Shown piece by piece: positions 1 to 14,577 of a stretch of 64,000 nucleotides of DNA (positions are counted from its first letter, which is position 1; each line of letters starts with the position of its first letter). The notes beneath the pieces are model-generated. The model had not been told where the DNA came from and ran no database searches. It was given only the letters and a program-made list of their open reading frames with translations. The position numbers were made by a program, and so were the translations under genes. The stretch comes from Vanilla planifolia (Eukaryota; Streptophyta; Magnoliopsida; Asparagales; Orchidaceae): assembly GCA_023846275.1 (NCBI GenBank), contig JAIUJO010000072.1, positions 1,943,599 to 2,007,598 on the forward strand, in the 5' to 3' direction.

Positions 1-3000
1 AATAACTTATATGGGATAATTGATTTACATGATGCTAGGTAGATTATGTGTAGCATCCATGAACATCTAATCAGGTATAAATCAAAATAACTTATAATGT
101 GTGTAAATATGCAAGAAAATAAAATATTTGAAAATTAAAAAATTAAAGATTCATTTTGTAAGAGATCATCAAGACCAGACCAATAATGTTTTTTTCATCT
201 AGATTAGACCTCATTTTGAATTATTATGAAATATCTAATGTATTATTTTATAATATTAAAAGTTAATTAAGATAAACTAATGTAATTTAATATAATAAAA
301 TCAAAGTGATGTAAAGGTGATATTAGAGTTATAATTTCCTAGAAATATAACATAATAAGAACAAAAATGTTGAATAAAAGAGATAAGTTATATGAGAATG
401 TTTCACTCCATGGTACTAAGGAGTTTCAATGTTATATCCTTGAATACCAAATAAAGCACAAATTGAAATTTCTCATAAAGGGTGCAAAAAACATAGGAAA
501 GTAAAATATTTAAAAATAATAAATAATATTTCATTGGATAGATCATGTGGAGGTGAGCCCAACAACATTTCTTTCATATTAAAATATTTTTTTAACATTT
601 AATTAATTTATATTGAATTTAAAATACGATAAATTGAACAAATGTTATTTATCAAATTCAAAACGATGTGAAGGTCACGTCAGTGAAAATTGAGTTACAC
701 AATAATATAATCAAATCAAAGTGAAATGTTATAAGAGATAGAATCCAACATTATTAATATTCAAGTTTGAGTCATATCAAAATAAATTAAAAAAATCTAA
801 CGAGACTATTCATAAAAAAATATTTAAAATATAAAAATTAACATAAAAAAATGAATTTTTAAATTATTCAATGATGTTTGTTTTATCTCGTTCAGACCTT
901 GTTTGAAATGGATATAAATTATAAAAAAACAATAAGCATAAATAAAAAATATTATTTTTTATATTAAGTAAAAATTTGTTTAAGCTAAAATTAAAAAAAT
1001 TTGAAGAAATTTAATATAAAAAAATAAAAAATGAAGAAAAGATCACATGAGATCACATGTAGTATCAAATTATAACATAACCAAATGAAAAAAATAAATT
1101 TTAAGAAGTTAGATAAAGTATATGCAAAAGTTGCATTCCATAATAATAAAGTGATGCAACATAAAATTGTTGATCATTAAATCATTTATGAATAAAAAAA
1201 TCACATAAAAACCTCTAGTGCAATAAAAATAAAATAATTAAAAATACAAAAGTGATTATTTAATTAGATGGACCTCATCAACATGAATCCAATGCCATTT
1301 GTTTGTCTCTATTAAACCTTAATTAGAATTGCTATAATTGCAAATTTAAATAAGTATAAATCGTATTAAATTAATATTTTAATAAAATTCATATATTAAT
1401 TTTAATTTTAAAATTAGATAAATTGAAACAATGTAATATAATAAAATAAAAGAGAAAATTTGAAAATGTGAGATGAATTAAATAATATAGTTACTTTCAA
1501 AAATTATGAGAGATCGAAGGTGATATCCTCAATCATCAAAAAATTTGAATATAAAATTGTATAGTTCATTTGATAGAGCTTCTGAGGATGTGTCCAACAA
1601 TATTTTTTTCTCTTAGTTTTACCTAGTTTGTAATTAATGTGGATTATCAAAATAAGTTAAAAAACAATAATAAATTATTTTATTAAATCATGTAGGTATG
1701 TATTAAAGATGAAATGAGATAAACTAAGGCAAAAACATCACTAACCAATCTAGATGTCACACTTGAGGAGATTTAGAGTTACATAGTAGTATATCCAAAT
1801 CAACGCAAAACATATGAAATAATATGAAAACTTTTATGGGAAAGATACAATTCACGATAATAAAGAGAATTGATGTAACATTTTTTCTCATCAAATTTAG
1901 TTCAAATAAGATTGCCTTTTAAGGTGTGACAAAATAAAAAAATATTTAAAAATATAACAACAAATATTTGGTGTCTAATGATGCTTACTTCTTATAGATA
2001 AAGAATTGTCACGATTCATAGCAAATTAAAAAATAAAAAAAAAATATAAGTAATAGCAAATTATTATTTTTTTATTTGTTCAATATATATTAAAACTAAA
2101 ATTAGAAGTATTGATGTAATGTTGTATAAGTAAATCAAAGTGAACAAAAGGTCGCATGGGAGGAGATATAAAGTTAGATATTAACATAAAATACTAAAAG
2201 TAACAAATTTAAAAGAAAACATGAAAAACTATATGAGAAGGTTGTATTCTTAGATATTACAAAAATCAAATGCAACATCCTATAATTAAGGTCGAGTCAA
2301 AATGACCCATAAAACATGTTAAAATCATAGATAAAAAATTATTTAAAAATATAAAAAGTTAAAATTTAATTAGATAGAACTCATCAAGGCTAGTCTTATG
2401 ATGTTTATTTCGACTCGATTGAGCCTCATTTAGAATTTCTTTAAATAAAACAATTCTAAATGAGAATTAAAAATAATAAATTAATATTACAAAAACACTA
2501 AATATATATTAAAGCCAAAATAAGATTAATTGAAGCAATATAACATAATCAAATCATTGCATTGTAAATGTCATAAGAGAGAAAATTTTGACTTACATAG
2601 TAATGTAACAAAATAAAAATGAAAAACTTGAAAAAAGTGATAAATTTTATAAGAAAGTTGCATTTGAAGATTCTGAGATCTAGTGTAGCATTTGGAATCA
2701 TCAAATCAGGCAAGAATTGAAATCTCTCACAAATCAGGTTAACAAATAAAAAGAATATTTTAAAATAAAAAATTAATTGTTAATTGGATATAACTCAAGG
2801 GAAGTTCAAATATATTTTTCCTACTATATAGCACCTCATTCGGTGTTAATGTTATTTAACAAAGAAGAGAAGCCTAAACAATAATATTTTTTTAATATTA
2901 AGTACACATATATTAAAAGTTCAGTTACATTAATTCATGAAATCTAAATTTACCAAATCAAAGAGATACAAAATCTATGCAAGAGGAGGATTTGTGTTTG

Positions 3001-3611
3001 ATAGTAATATTACTAAATCAAAGAGAAAATTTTGAAAGTGTAAAAAGTTTGTACAAAAACATTGCATTTCAAAATACTAATGTGATCAAAGGTAACATTT
3101 TTTAACATAAAATTAAGTGTGAATTAAATTGTTTCATAAAGTGAGCAAAAAGCATACAAAAAATATAGAGGAATAAAAAAAATTAATTTTTAAATATTTA
3201 AAGCTCAATAAGATGATACAAATGACATTTTTTTCATCTCAATCTCACCTCATTTTGAAGTACAACAATTTAATAAATAAGATAAAGGAAAAATCATAAC
3301 AAATTATAATTTTAATATTAAGTAAATATATGTTGTAGCTAAATGAGATAAGTAAAAATAATATAATATGACAAAATCCAAGCAATGTCATGGCCATCGA
3401 AGACATTTTTTAGAGTTACAAAATAAGACCTTGTTTGAATTTTCTTTTAGTTTCTAAATAAAATTTCCATAAATAATAATAAACTATTTTTTAAGTATTA
3501 AGTGAATGTATATTAATAGTAAAAAAGGATAAATCAATTTTATATAACATAACCAAATAAAGCGTTGTAAAGGTCACTTAAGCAGAGATTTAAAGTTATG
3601 TTGTAATATAA
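1..3611 (+). repeat. Diverged ~400-bp satellite array, forward block F1a
   Basis: About nine degenerate forward-sense monomers; the window opens in the middle of one. Landmarks recur in fixed order: versions of GATAGAGCTCATCAAGATGA lie near 162, 535, 1255, 1566, 2370, 2773 and 3195, each followed 25-50 bp later by a version of CATTTGTTTCATCTCGATTA and AGACCTCATTTGGAATTACT. The box AAAGGTCACATGAGAGGAGA recurs near 670, 2155 and 3570. Monomers differ from each other at many positions and carry many indels, so this is an old array. No gene is supported in it. The block ends at about 3611, inside the GTAATATAAC motif, where a different sequence begins. Confidence 0.85.
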
Positions 3612-5280
3612 TAATACAATTACAAATTATGGAGTTAGTTTGGTTATTCTACAGTGATAAAAAATTAGCAAAAAATATGGCTATAGTTTATGATCAGTAG
3701 GCTCACTAATAGGAATATTCAATTCATAGACAATTTAGGGAAAAAATAGAAGACCAATTAGTCGACCGAAGGGGGTGAAGCATTAGTTGTGAGACATAGA
3801 GAGTGGAGATCCTTATGCAGTCCACATTTAAACAAAGGTGACTTGCACTTTCAATTCTTTTTTTCATCCAAATAAAAATTTCAAAATTAAAAAAGTCTTA
3901 GCTATGCTAGGTAGGTTCCTACTTGCTAATCAAAGTATAACGATTGATTCATAGAATTAATGAAAAAAGGAGATGTTGGGGTGATCAGTGAAGGAACAAA
4001 TTTTCCAATATTTCAATACAAAAAAATAGAGTATAGAATCAAGATTTGAGGTCCCCTAATAAAGCCACTATCAGTATTAACTTATGCTTATAGTGTGATG
4101 CACATTTTTAATTTTTTTCTTTCTCAGCTACATGAATTCTAATCAATTCTTGAACTAGACGTGTCAACTTCAAAGCCCATAAAAAAAATTAAAGTATGGC
4201 TCCAAGTGATTAGTTGAGATTAAGCTTATATATCCAAATCCATCAATAAAGCTTTATTTAACTAAGTTCTTTGAAAAGTCATCGATACTTTGCAAAAAAC
4301 TAAAACTTTATAGAATTTATAGCTAAGAGAAGTTCAATGTACACTCAAAAAATGGATTAGGAAAATAGAAATAACAATTTTCACCCTTCGAGCAAACGAA
4401 GCTACAACAAAAGATATGAGACTTCCCTACTCCACAATACATATCTACTGTATACACTAAAACTACTAAAAAGCTAGCATTGTTCACTCATAAGTTAAAA
4501 AGTGAAGATTTCCATGTCCTGTGGGGATGCTTTCTATGTATATACTACAAAGAACAATAGCAACTACTATTGTTAATTCAAAATTGGTGAAACATGAGAA
4601 TTCGTGCAAACAAGCATATAATGCTCAATGAAAGTAGTGATTCTCCCTTGTTATCCTTATATGAATTTGACTAAACATAATAGAAAGAAAGAAAATAGTG
4701 TCTACAAGATTATAGAGAAGGAGTAATTTCATTTGTGAAGAGCTGAATGAGACAAAACTCTCATGTCTAGTTCCACATTAAAGATAGAATTGAAACAACC
4801 ATTAACTAAAACCCAAAATGAATAAGAGATTGCAAATAATGTAGACGTAGAATGAATGTAATATCTTGTTAAGAATAATTATATTTTTTTCGTAGGTATG
4901 CTCTTCAGGTGCTTGAAGCTATTTGAATCACATTTAGATAAATAAAAGAAAGATGAAGATCAATGATGCAATTTGCTTATTGTGAAGAAAAGATATGGAC
5001 ATGCTTCTTTCCTAACAAACTATTAGATAATGTCTATTACAAACACGTATGCACTCAGGGATCTAGTCCCCTTCTGAGGATGATAGGGAGTGTAGTGTAT
5101 ATGAACAACAAAAGTTGTCTAGGATCCATCAAACCATTAAAACTAGCCTTGGGTTACTCACATCCCAATGTGAGATGCTAGAAAACAGGTACCACTAAGA
5201 CCATCGAAGGTCTAGCCACAACCCAATCCCTACAAACTAAGAGGATAAAATTCTAATAATCTACATTGGACCATGTTAAT
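3612..5280. other. Unrecognised ~1.67-kb non-satellite insertion
   Basis: The satellite stops near 3611 within GTAATATAA and resumes near 5273-5290 with the matching monomer position (ATGTTAATGTAACATAA). Between these points none of the satellite landmarks occur, and the base composition is visibly less AT-rich, for example around 3755-3830, 4380-4440 and 5040-5230. I recognise no protein, RNA or transposon domain. The longest open frame, 4963-5181 on the plus strand (72 codons), resembles no family I know. A pyrimidine-rich tract ending in TAG near 4885-4896 looks like a splice acceptor but leads into stops in every frame after a short run. No terminal inverted repeat is obvious. The similar GTAATATAA / GTAACATAA at the two edges could be a 9-bp target duplication, but the motif is part of the satellite itself, so this is not diagnostic. 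It may be a decayed mobile element or a captured genic or intergenic fragment. Confidence 0.6.
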
Positions 5281-7119
5281 GTAACATAAAAAAGACTTGA
5301 AAAACCAAAGGAAAAAGAAAATTTAGATGATATGAGACTAATTATACATGAAATTTGAATTGAAGGATACTAAGAAAAAAGTGTGTAACATTCTTTAATG
5401 TCAGAAAAGGTACTAACCATAGTTCCATTTATATCTTATCAAAATAATAGAAAAAATATTTAAAATAATAAAAAAAGAATATTTGATTAGATAGAGCTTG
5501 TTAAGACAAGTTCAATGACATTTTTGTTGTCTTAATCAGACATTGTTTAGAACAGCTGTACTTTAAAAAAATTAAAAAGTAATAATAATAATAATATATT
5601 ATTATTTTTATGTAAAGTAGTTATATAATAAATCTTAAATGAGATAAATTGAACCAATATAATGCACCCAAATAAAATTAAAAATTATGGAGAAATGATT
5701 GAAATTACACATTATGTTTGCATTGAAATTTACTAAATAGATTGGATAGAATATTCTTGATCATCAAATTATGTATGAATTGAATATCTTGTCAAGAATT
5801 TAAAGAGTCCAAAAAATAAATATATTTGAATGAATATTTAATTAGATAGAGTTTTTCAAGTCTATTCAAATGATTTTCCTTTATCTAAATCAATCTTTAC
5901 ATGAGAATAATATGAATTACAAAAATAAAAATGCTTTAATAATAAATAATTATTTCAATATTATTAAAAAATTAAGTTCAATCTAAAATTCGATAAACTA
6001 TTGCAATGTAATTTAACAAAATCAAATTGATGTAAATTTCTCGTAGAGGATATTTTTTGTTACACAATAATTTAAATCAATCAAAGAAAAAATAAATTAC
6101 AAATTAAATATCTTGTAATGAATGCAAAAGTATTATAAAATATAACTTTATAAAATATAAGAATGAATATATTCTTTAATGGGGTTCATCAAGATGAGTT
6201 TATTTATTATATAGTGTTCCTATAATTATTGAGAATTACAAAGGTAAATAAGTAGAAAAAAATAGTGAAATACCTTTTTAATTTTAACTACAAATATATT
6301 AAAGTTGAAATAAGTTTTATTGGAAAAATATAATAGAATCAAAAGAAAGTAAAGTTTAAATATGATAAATTGCAATGGAAATATGCACTCCTAGAAAATG
6401 TGGAGTTAAGGTGTAGTATTCTTGATCGTCATATCATGAATAAATTAAAATGCCATAAAAAACATTCAAGAATCGTAGAAACTAAAATATTGAAAAATTC
6501 AAAAATGAATATTTAAATTGATTAGGCTTATCATGATTAATCCAACTATATTTGTTTCATTTCAATCAAATAGATTTGAATTATAATGAATTGCCAAATT
6601 AAAAAAGAAAAAATAAATAAATCATTATTTTAATATTAATCATTATATAATAAATCTAGCATGGAATGAATGTATGCAATGTTAATGTCGCATGATCAGA
6701 AAATTATAGTTTAATGATAACAAAAAGAAAGACAAAAACTTTAACAAAAAGATGTAAATTGTATTTGAAAACTCTTTTCAAGATACTGAAGAGAACAAAG
6801 ATAACATTCTCAATTGTATAATGAAATATGAAGGGTTAATAAAAATATTAAAAAATAAAATTTTTCAAAAGATTGAATTTTTTTAATTTGTTGGAGCACA
6901 TTAAGTCTAGTCCACCAACTTCTTTTTCTTTTTCGTTAAACAGCATTTATAATCTCCACAAATTAATAAAATAAATAATCATAAATAATAATTTCTTATT
7001 TTAGTATTATGTAAATATATGCTAAGGTGATATAACTTAACCATATCAATGCTATATAAAGGTGATCCGATAGGATAATTTTAGCTTCAAAGCAACATAA
7101 CTAAATCAATGTACGTAAT

Positions 7120-7377
7120 TTGCAGAAAGGAGAAAAATTTTATAATGAAGTTGCATTGCAATATATTAATGAGATTGAGGGAAACACCTTCGATCATAGA
7201 ATAAGGAACGAGCAAAAATATCTCATAAAACATATTTATTCCCTACACAATAAAAATATTTTGAAAAAATATAAAAAATTAAAATTTAATTGGATAGAGC
7301 TCATCTTGACTAGCACAATGACATTTTCTGTCATCTACACCATCCCTCATTATAGTTGCTATGAATCACAAAAATAA
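7120..7377 (+). other. Monomer-internal open frame, not called as a gene
   Basis: This 85-codon open frame spans the GTTGCATTCC to GAATTAC part of a single satellite monomer. Its reading phase is the same as that of the 14578-14841 frame in another monomer, and the two peptides align along their length (both have a Y-x-x-V start, an I-E-x-N segment followed by D-H-x-I, and a later I-[ED]-L pair). No known domain, signal peptide or codon bias supports expression. It is reported because the shared phase may reflect a stop-poor or formerly coding part of the monomer. Confidence 0.3.
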
Positions 7378-9760
7378 CTAAACATAAAATATTGAAAATT
7401 ACAATTTTAAATTTCAAAAATATATATTATAGGTAAAATAAGTTAAATTCAAACAACGTAATTAAACTAAATCAAAGATAAGTAAAGTTTACATGAGGGA
7501 AAAATTAGAGTTTTGTTAAAATAAAGCCAAATCTTAGTAAAACTTTTCAAGTGATGTAAATGGTGTGGGAACGTTGTATTCTAAGATATTAACTATTTTG
7601 ATTGTATTCTCCTAAATTATGAAATAAGGAGCAAATCAAAATAAATATTAAGAATGGCCAACCATGAATATAAAATAATTAGAAAATGAATATTTAATTA
7701 AGAAAAGCTCATCAAGAAGATTCTAAACATGTTAGTTTGGTCTCCATTGGGATCTCATTGGAAATTATATGAATTTAAAAAATAAATGAACTAAAAAAAT
7801 TTATTTTAATATATAATAAATATATGAGAAAGTTTAAACAATATATATTTAATCAATTTAATATAATGAAATCAAAATGGTCCATAAGTCACATGAGAAG
7901 AGATTTTTAGTTGTAAAATAATATTGCCAAATCAAAGCAAAAACATCCAAACAAATGACTTAATTGTATAAGGAAATTGAATTAATAGATACTAATGAAT
8001 TTGATCCTAACATTCTTAATCATCAATTCATTTAAAAATTAAAATATCTAACAAAGCATGACAAAACCTTATAAATTAGTGTATTTAAGAAAAATGTAAA
8101 AAACAACATTTAATTAGAAAGGTCTTGCCAAGATTAGTGTAACGACTTTTGTTTCGCCTCTATTTGATCCAGTTTATGATTACTTTGAATTAGTAATATA
8201 AATAAGAATAAATAAAAGTGACTTACTATTTATGATTATTAAATATATATTAAAGATGAAATGAGTACTATTAAGAAAAAATAATATAACAAAATTAAAA
8301 AGGTGTGAAGTAAAAATGAGAGGACAATTAGAGTTTCGATGTCATATAACAATATCTAAGCAAAAAATTTGAAGAAGATAGGTAAATTACATGAGGAAGT
8401 TGCATTTGAAGATACAGAGTAGATAGAGTGCAACATTCTCAATCATTAAATCAATGAGGAATCAAAACATTTTTAAAGCATGTAAAAATCGTAAAAAATA
8501 TTAAATGTAAATTATAAAAAGGAATATTTAATTGTATAGAAGTTGTTGAGATGATTCAAATGATGTTCAGTTCATCTTGATAAAGATTGTTTAAATTTAC
8601 TAAAAATTTAAAGAGTAGGTAAGCATAAAGAGTAACAAATTTTTATTTCAAGACAATGTAAATATAAATTAAAAATAAGATGAGCTAAATTGAAGTAATG
8701 TAATATAACAAAATGAAGGTCAAGCAATAGAGCAATGAAATGGTAATAAGAGATATGACTAATAGTTACATAGCACTATAACCAATTCAAAAAAATATAT
8801 ATTTGAAGTTTGATAAATTGAACATGAAATTTGTATCCCTAGATATTAAGCTAATTGAAAGTAAAATGCCATATTGTAAAATCATATACAATTAGAAATG
8901 TCTTATAAAGCATTACAAAATTAATAAGATAAAATTTTTAAAAATACAAAAGAAAATTTAATTAGATAGAGCTCTTTAAGTTGAATTTCTCAACATTTGT
9001 TTCATCTTGATTGACCACATTAGGTATTACTATAAATTATAGGTTTTAATTTACAATAATAATACATTACAATTTTACTATTAAGAAAGTAAATAGTAAA
9101 GCTAAGATGAGATAAGTTGAAGCAATATAATATGACAAAATCAAAATTACATGACTATCAAGTGATACGAGAAAAGGATTTTTGTAGTGATATAACCAAA
9201 TCTAAGTAAAAACTTAGATAAATAATAATTGAATGTTGCATTCGAAGGTACTAAGGAGACCAAGCATAACTTCCTTAATCATCCAATAAGGTATGAACAA
9301 AAATATCTCATAAATTTTGCAAACTAAAAAAATAAAAATTCAAAAATATATAAAATGGTTATTTAAATAAAAATAGCTTCTCGACATGATTCTAGTAGTA
9401 TTTTTTCCATGCCATTAAGACCTCATTTGGAATTACTATGAAACAATAAAATAAATAATCATAAATTAATAAAATTTATATTTTAACTATAAGTAGAAAA
9501 GTTTTAATGCTAAAATGAGATAAATTGAACTAATCAAATATATCCATATGAAAGTGATGTAAAGGTTACACGAGTTGAGAATTAGACATTGTGGTAATAC
9601 AATCAAATATAAACAAAACATTTAAAGAAATGAAATAAATTTTATAAGGTAGGTCTCACTTCAATGTAATAAGAAGAACTAGGGTGACATCCTTATTCAC
9701 CAAAATAAGTACTAAAAGAAATGATTCATAAACCATGCAAAAATCCAAAAAAAATATTTA

Positions 9761-9783
9761 ATATATATATATATATATATATA
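9761..9783. repeat. (AT)11 microsatellite
   Basis: A perfect AT dinucleotide run lies in the A-rich part of a monomer, just before the GATAGAGCTC landmark. It lengthens that monomer to about 427 bp. Confidence 0.95.
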
Positions 9784-12700
9784 ACTATTTAATTGGATAG
9801 AGCTCATCATGTTAATTTTTTGGCTCAATCAAAGCTTATAAAGAATTACTACAAATTAACAAAAAAATAATTACATAAATAATTAAAAAAAGTATATGTT
9901 AATTCTAAGGAAAATATATTCAGTCAAAAAAAGATCAATGTATGCAATGCATTATAAAAGGTTCAAAGTGTTGCTAGGGTCATAAGAGTTATTTAGGGAT
10001 ATATATTAATATACATAACGAAAGAAAATAATTTCAAGAAAATAAGATTAATTGTGTGGCATTCTCGATTATCAAATTATATTTGAATAAAAATTACTCA
10101 TAAAGCGCACAAAAATCTTTTAAATGAAGCACTAGAAAGTTTAAAAATGAGTATTGAATTGGGTAGTACTCATGGAGATGATACCATCGACATTCCTTTT
10201 ATCATAATCAAACATAGTTTGGAATTACTACGAAATAGCAAATGTAATATGCATAAATAATAACAAATTATGATGTGAAGGTCACATGATAGGAAACTTA
10301 GAATTCATAGTGATATAACAAATCTAAGAAAAAACTTAAAGAAATAAAATAAATTAAATACGAAAGTTTCTTTCCAAGTTACCAAAGAGATCAAATGCAA
10401 CACCTTTAATTATAAAAGAAGGTACAAATTAAACTTTCTCATAAAACATACAAAACTCATCAATAATAAAATATTTTAAAAATTAAAAAAATGAATATTT
10501 AATTGCATAAAGTGTGTAGAAATTATTCTATGTTTGTTTCATCTTGAATAGAGATCATTTAGAATTACGATGAATTACCAAATTAAATGAGCTTAACAAA
10601 TAATAAAATATTATTTTACTATGAAGTAACTAAATGTTAAATTGAAATAAGATAAATTTAAGAAATATAATATAACCAATATAAGGCATGTAAAGGTCAC
10701 ATGACAAGAAAAGTAGAGTTTCTTTGAAGTATAACGTAATCAAAGGGAAATAAATTAGTGAAATGGGGTAAATTGCGTTGGAAATTTGCATTCCTTGATC
10801 TTTGTTTTGCCACTTTTGGAGCTAGCTTCGAATTACTTTGAATTAAAAAATTAAATAAGCATAAATTGTAATAAATTTTTATTTTATTATCAAATAAACA
10901 AAAATTAATATTAAAATAAGATAAATTGAACCAATGTAATATTACTAATAGGAATACAAGTAAAGGTCACAAGTAAGAAACTTTAGAGCAACATAACAAT
11001 AAAAACATCAAAAAAAATAATTTAAAGAAATACGATAGATCATATGAGAAAGGTTTATGCCAAGATTAGGAGATCAATGATAACATTCTTGATTATAAGA
11101 AAGGTACGAAAAATTTTAAACATAAAACTTGTTAAAAACTTAGAAACAAATATTTGCAGAAATAAAAATATATGTTTAACTATAAAGAACTCAATGAAAC
11201 TCTTTCAATGAAGTTTAATTAGCCTTAATCAAACTTCATTTGTAATTTCCCTAAATTATGAGATCAAAAATAATTAATAAATGGTACATTATTATTTTAA
11301 TCTAAGAAAATTTATATTAAAAATGAAATAAAATAAATTGAAGCGATGTATTCTAACCAAATAACAACTATAACAAGGTCATTAGAAGAGGTTTAGAATT
11401 TGTTAATAACATTATTAAATTAAAATAAAAAATTCAAAAAATAAGAAAAATGCTATAGGAATGCTGAATTCTAAGATACTAACATGAGCAAGTGTAACAT
11501 CCTCGACCATCAATTTAGTTATGAAACAAAATTTTGCATAAAGCATGAAAAAAATTATTAAAAAAAGATTTTAATTTATAAAAAATATATCTTATTTCAA
11601 AGATGTGGTTGAGATGAGTCCAGCCACATTTGTTTCATCTTGATCAAACTCTTTTTAGAATTACTATAAATTACAAGAGTAAATAAAAAAATAAATTTTC
11701 TTTTAATATCAAGAAAATGTATATTAAATCTAAAATTAGACAAATTACTCTAAAGTAATATAACAAAATCAAAGTGTTATAAAGGTCACAAAAGAAGAAA
11801 TTAATAATTAGGTGTTAATATATTCAAATCAAAGGCAAAATTTATTGGAATGTGATAAATTATTTGGCAAAGTTATGTTAGAATATATTAAAGAAATTAA
11901 GTATAATATCCATGATCATCAAATTTGATATAAAGCAAATGTCTTTTGAAGTGTCTAAAAACACTTGAAACTAAATTTCTTCAAAATATTAAAAAAATTG
12001 ATATTTAATTCGATAGACCACAATATGATGCATCTAGTAATGTTTGTTATCCCGATTGGACTTTGATTAGAAATATTACAATTCGCAAAATAAAATAAGA
12101 ATAATATTATAATTGTTTTTACAATGATGTAGTTATATATTATTGTTAAAATTAGGTAACTTTAAAAAATTTAAAATAAAAAAATGGCAAAAAGGAACAT
12201 AAGAGGAGAATCATAGTGTCATTGTAACATAGAATTTTGAATCAATTAATTTGACAAAATTTAATAAATTGTTGCAAAATTTTCATTGTTAGATATTAGG
12301 GAGCTCTATTTATAAATGTTTTGTCATCCAAATAAGTATAAATCAAAATATTTCAAAAAAAATGAAAAACCTCTAATAAGAAAAATATTTTAAATTGTTA
12401 AATTATTATTTAAATTGATAGAGCTCATTAAGATATTTTTATTAATGTTTTTTCATCTTGATTGGTTCTTATTTGTAATTACTACAAATTAACAAGTTAA
12501 AAAACATAAATAATAATAATAGTACGTTATTAAGTTAATTTTAGCTTAATATATAACAAATCTAAAATGAGATAAATTGAAGCAATGCAATGTAATAAAA
12601 TAAAAGCGATACAAATATCACACAAGAATAGAATTGAAGTTTCAAAGTAATTAACATAGGCAAGGAAAAAATTTGAAAAAAATGAGGTAAAGTAATTAGA

Positions 12701-14577
12701 AGTGTTGACGGCAACATACTAAGATGATTGATTGCAACATCATCGATTATAAAATTAGGTAAGAATAAAAAAACCTATAAAACATAGAAATAAATTAAAA
12801 ATATTTTTTTGAAAAATAAAAAATGTTAATTACATAGTAATACATCAAAATTGCACCAAAAGAAAATTGTACGACTTAAGCTGACATCATTTGTAATTAT
12901 TATGAATAACTAAAGTAAATAAGCAAACATAACATCAAATTATTTTATCACATTAAGTAAAATTATGTTAAAGAAAAAAATAGTAAATTTAAGTAATGTA
13001 AAAGAACCAATTGAAGAAGTAAAGGTTACATAAGGGAATAGTTAGTGTTACTTAGTAATACGATAAAATCATAGCAAATAATATGGAGAAATGTCAAAAA
13101 TTGAACATGAAATTTGTGTTCCAAGATTTTATGTAGATCAATTGTAACATACTTAATCATTAAATTATGTGTTAATTAAAATATATAGAAACAATTCAAA
13201 AAGCATGGAAAGTGAAAAGCTTCAATAAAGAGAAAGATTTAATTATATAGAGTATTTCGTGATGAGCCCAATGGTTTTTGTTTAGGCTTCATCAAACCTT
13301 GTTTGACATTACGTCATATTTTTTAATATTAAGTAAATATATATTGAAATTAAAAATGTGAGAAAATAAAGCAATATAATATAAAAAAATCAACATGAAT
13401 TAATGGTCATACAAGAAAAATATTAGAATTTCTTAATGATATATCGATATCAAAGTAAAAAAATCTAAAAAAATTAAATAAATTGTTCGAGAAAGTTACA
13501 TTACATGTTACAATAAAAATCGAATGCAATGTCCTCGACCATAAAATAACGCACAAATAAAAATATCTTATAAATCAAGCTTAAACTGTAAAAAAAATTA
13601 AAAATTTAAATATATATATATGTAACAAAATATTATTCTAATATTCATTAAGTCAAAATGAGATAATTTCAGGCAATGCCATTTAATAAATTAAGGGTGA
13701 TGAAATTGTCACACCAGGAGATATTTAGAGTTATATAGCATTATAACCAGATTAGAGTGACTAATTTGAATTCTTATGATAAATTGAATAATAAAATTGA
13801 AATCCAAGATACTTAAAAGATTGTGTGTAATATTCTCAATGATCCAATAAGGTACGAATGAAATGTCTCGTTAAACATTCAGAAAACCTAAAAAAAATAT
13901 TAAAAAATATGAAGTTAAATATTTAGTTCATAGAGCTCAATGATGATTTAATGGCATTTCTTTTTTCTACATTGGACATCAATTCAAATTACTACAAATT
14001 ACCAAAGCAAAATAAGAACAATATATAATAACTTAAAATTTAAATATTAAGTAAATATATATAAAGTTAAAATAACAAAAGTTGAAGCAATATCATATAA
14101 TAAATAAAAGTGATGTAAAAGTCACATGAGTCGAGATTTTTTTGATACACAGTAACATAACTTAACCAGGCAAAAAACATAAGAAAATGAGGGAATTTAG
14201 AGGAATCGTGCCTTCAAATATACTAAAGAGATCAAAGGTAACATTCATGTTTGATAAATTAGGTATAAATAAAAATATCTTGTAAAGTATTCCAAAAACC
14301 ACACAAATGAATTTGTTAAAATATAAAAATGAATATTTAATAAGATAGAGATCATAAAGATGAGTAAAATGATGTTAGTTTTGTGTTCATCAGACCTCAT
14401 TTACAATTTCTAATTTTCATCAAACAAATTAAACATAAATAAATGTAATTTTTTACTTTCATGTTACATAAATATATATTAAAACTAAAATGAAATAAAT
14501 TAAAGCTATATAATTTGACCAAATATAGGTCATCTGAAGGTTACACGAGTGGATAACTAAAGTTTATATTAAAATCA

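Noticed and set aside
4963..5181. 72-codon plus-strand open frame in the 1.67-kb insertion
   Set aside because: Short, with no recognisable domain, no conserved neighbour and no clear splice context. Kept only as part of the insertion description.
5158..5181. Helitron-like 3' end: hairpin TCACAT-CCCA-ATGTGA followed by GATGCTAG
   Set aside because: The stem is only 6 bp and AT-rich, it lies 4 bp rather than about 10 bp from CTAG, the next base is A rather than T, and satellite does not resume there. Likely chance.
3603..5289. Mutator-like element with a 9-bp duplication GTAATATAA / GTAACATAA
   Set aside because: The motif belongs to the satellite monomer and one copy differs by a base. No terminal inverted repeats were found at the edges.
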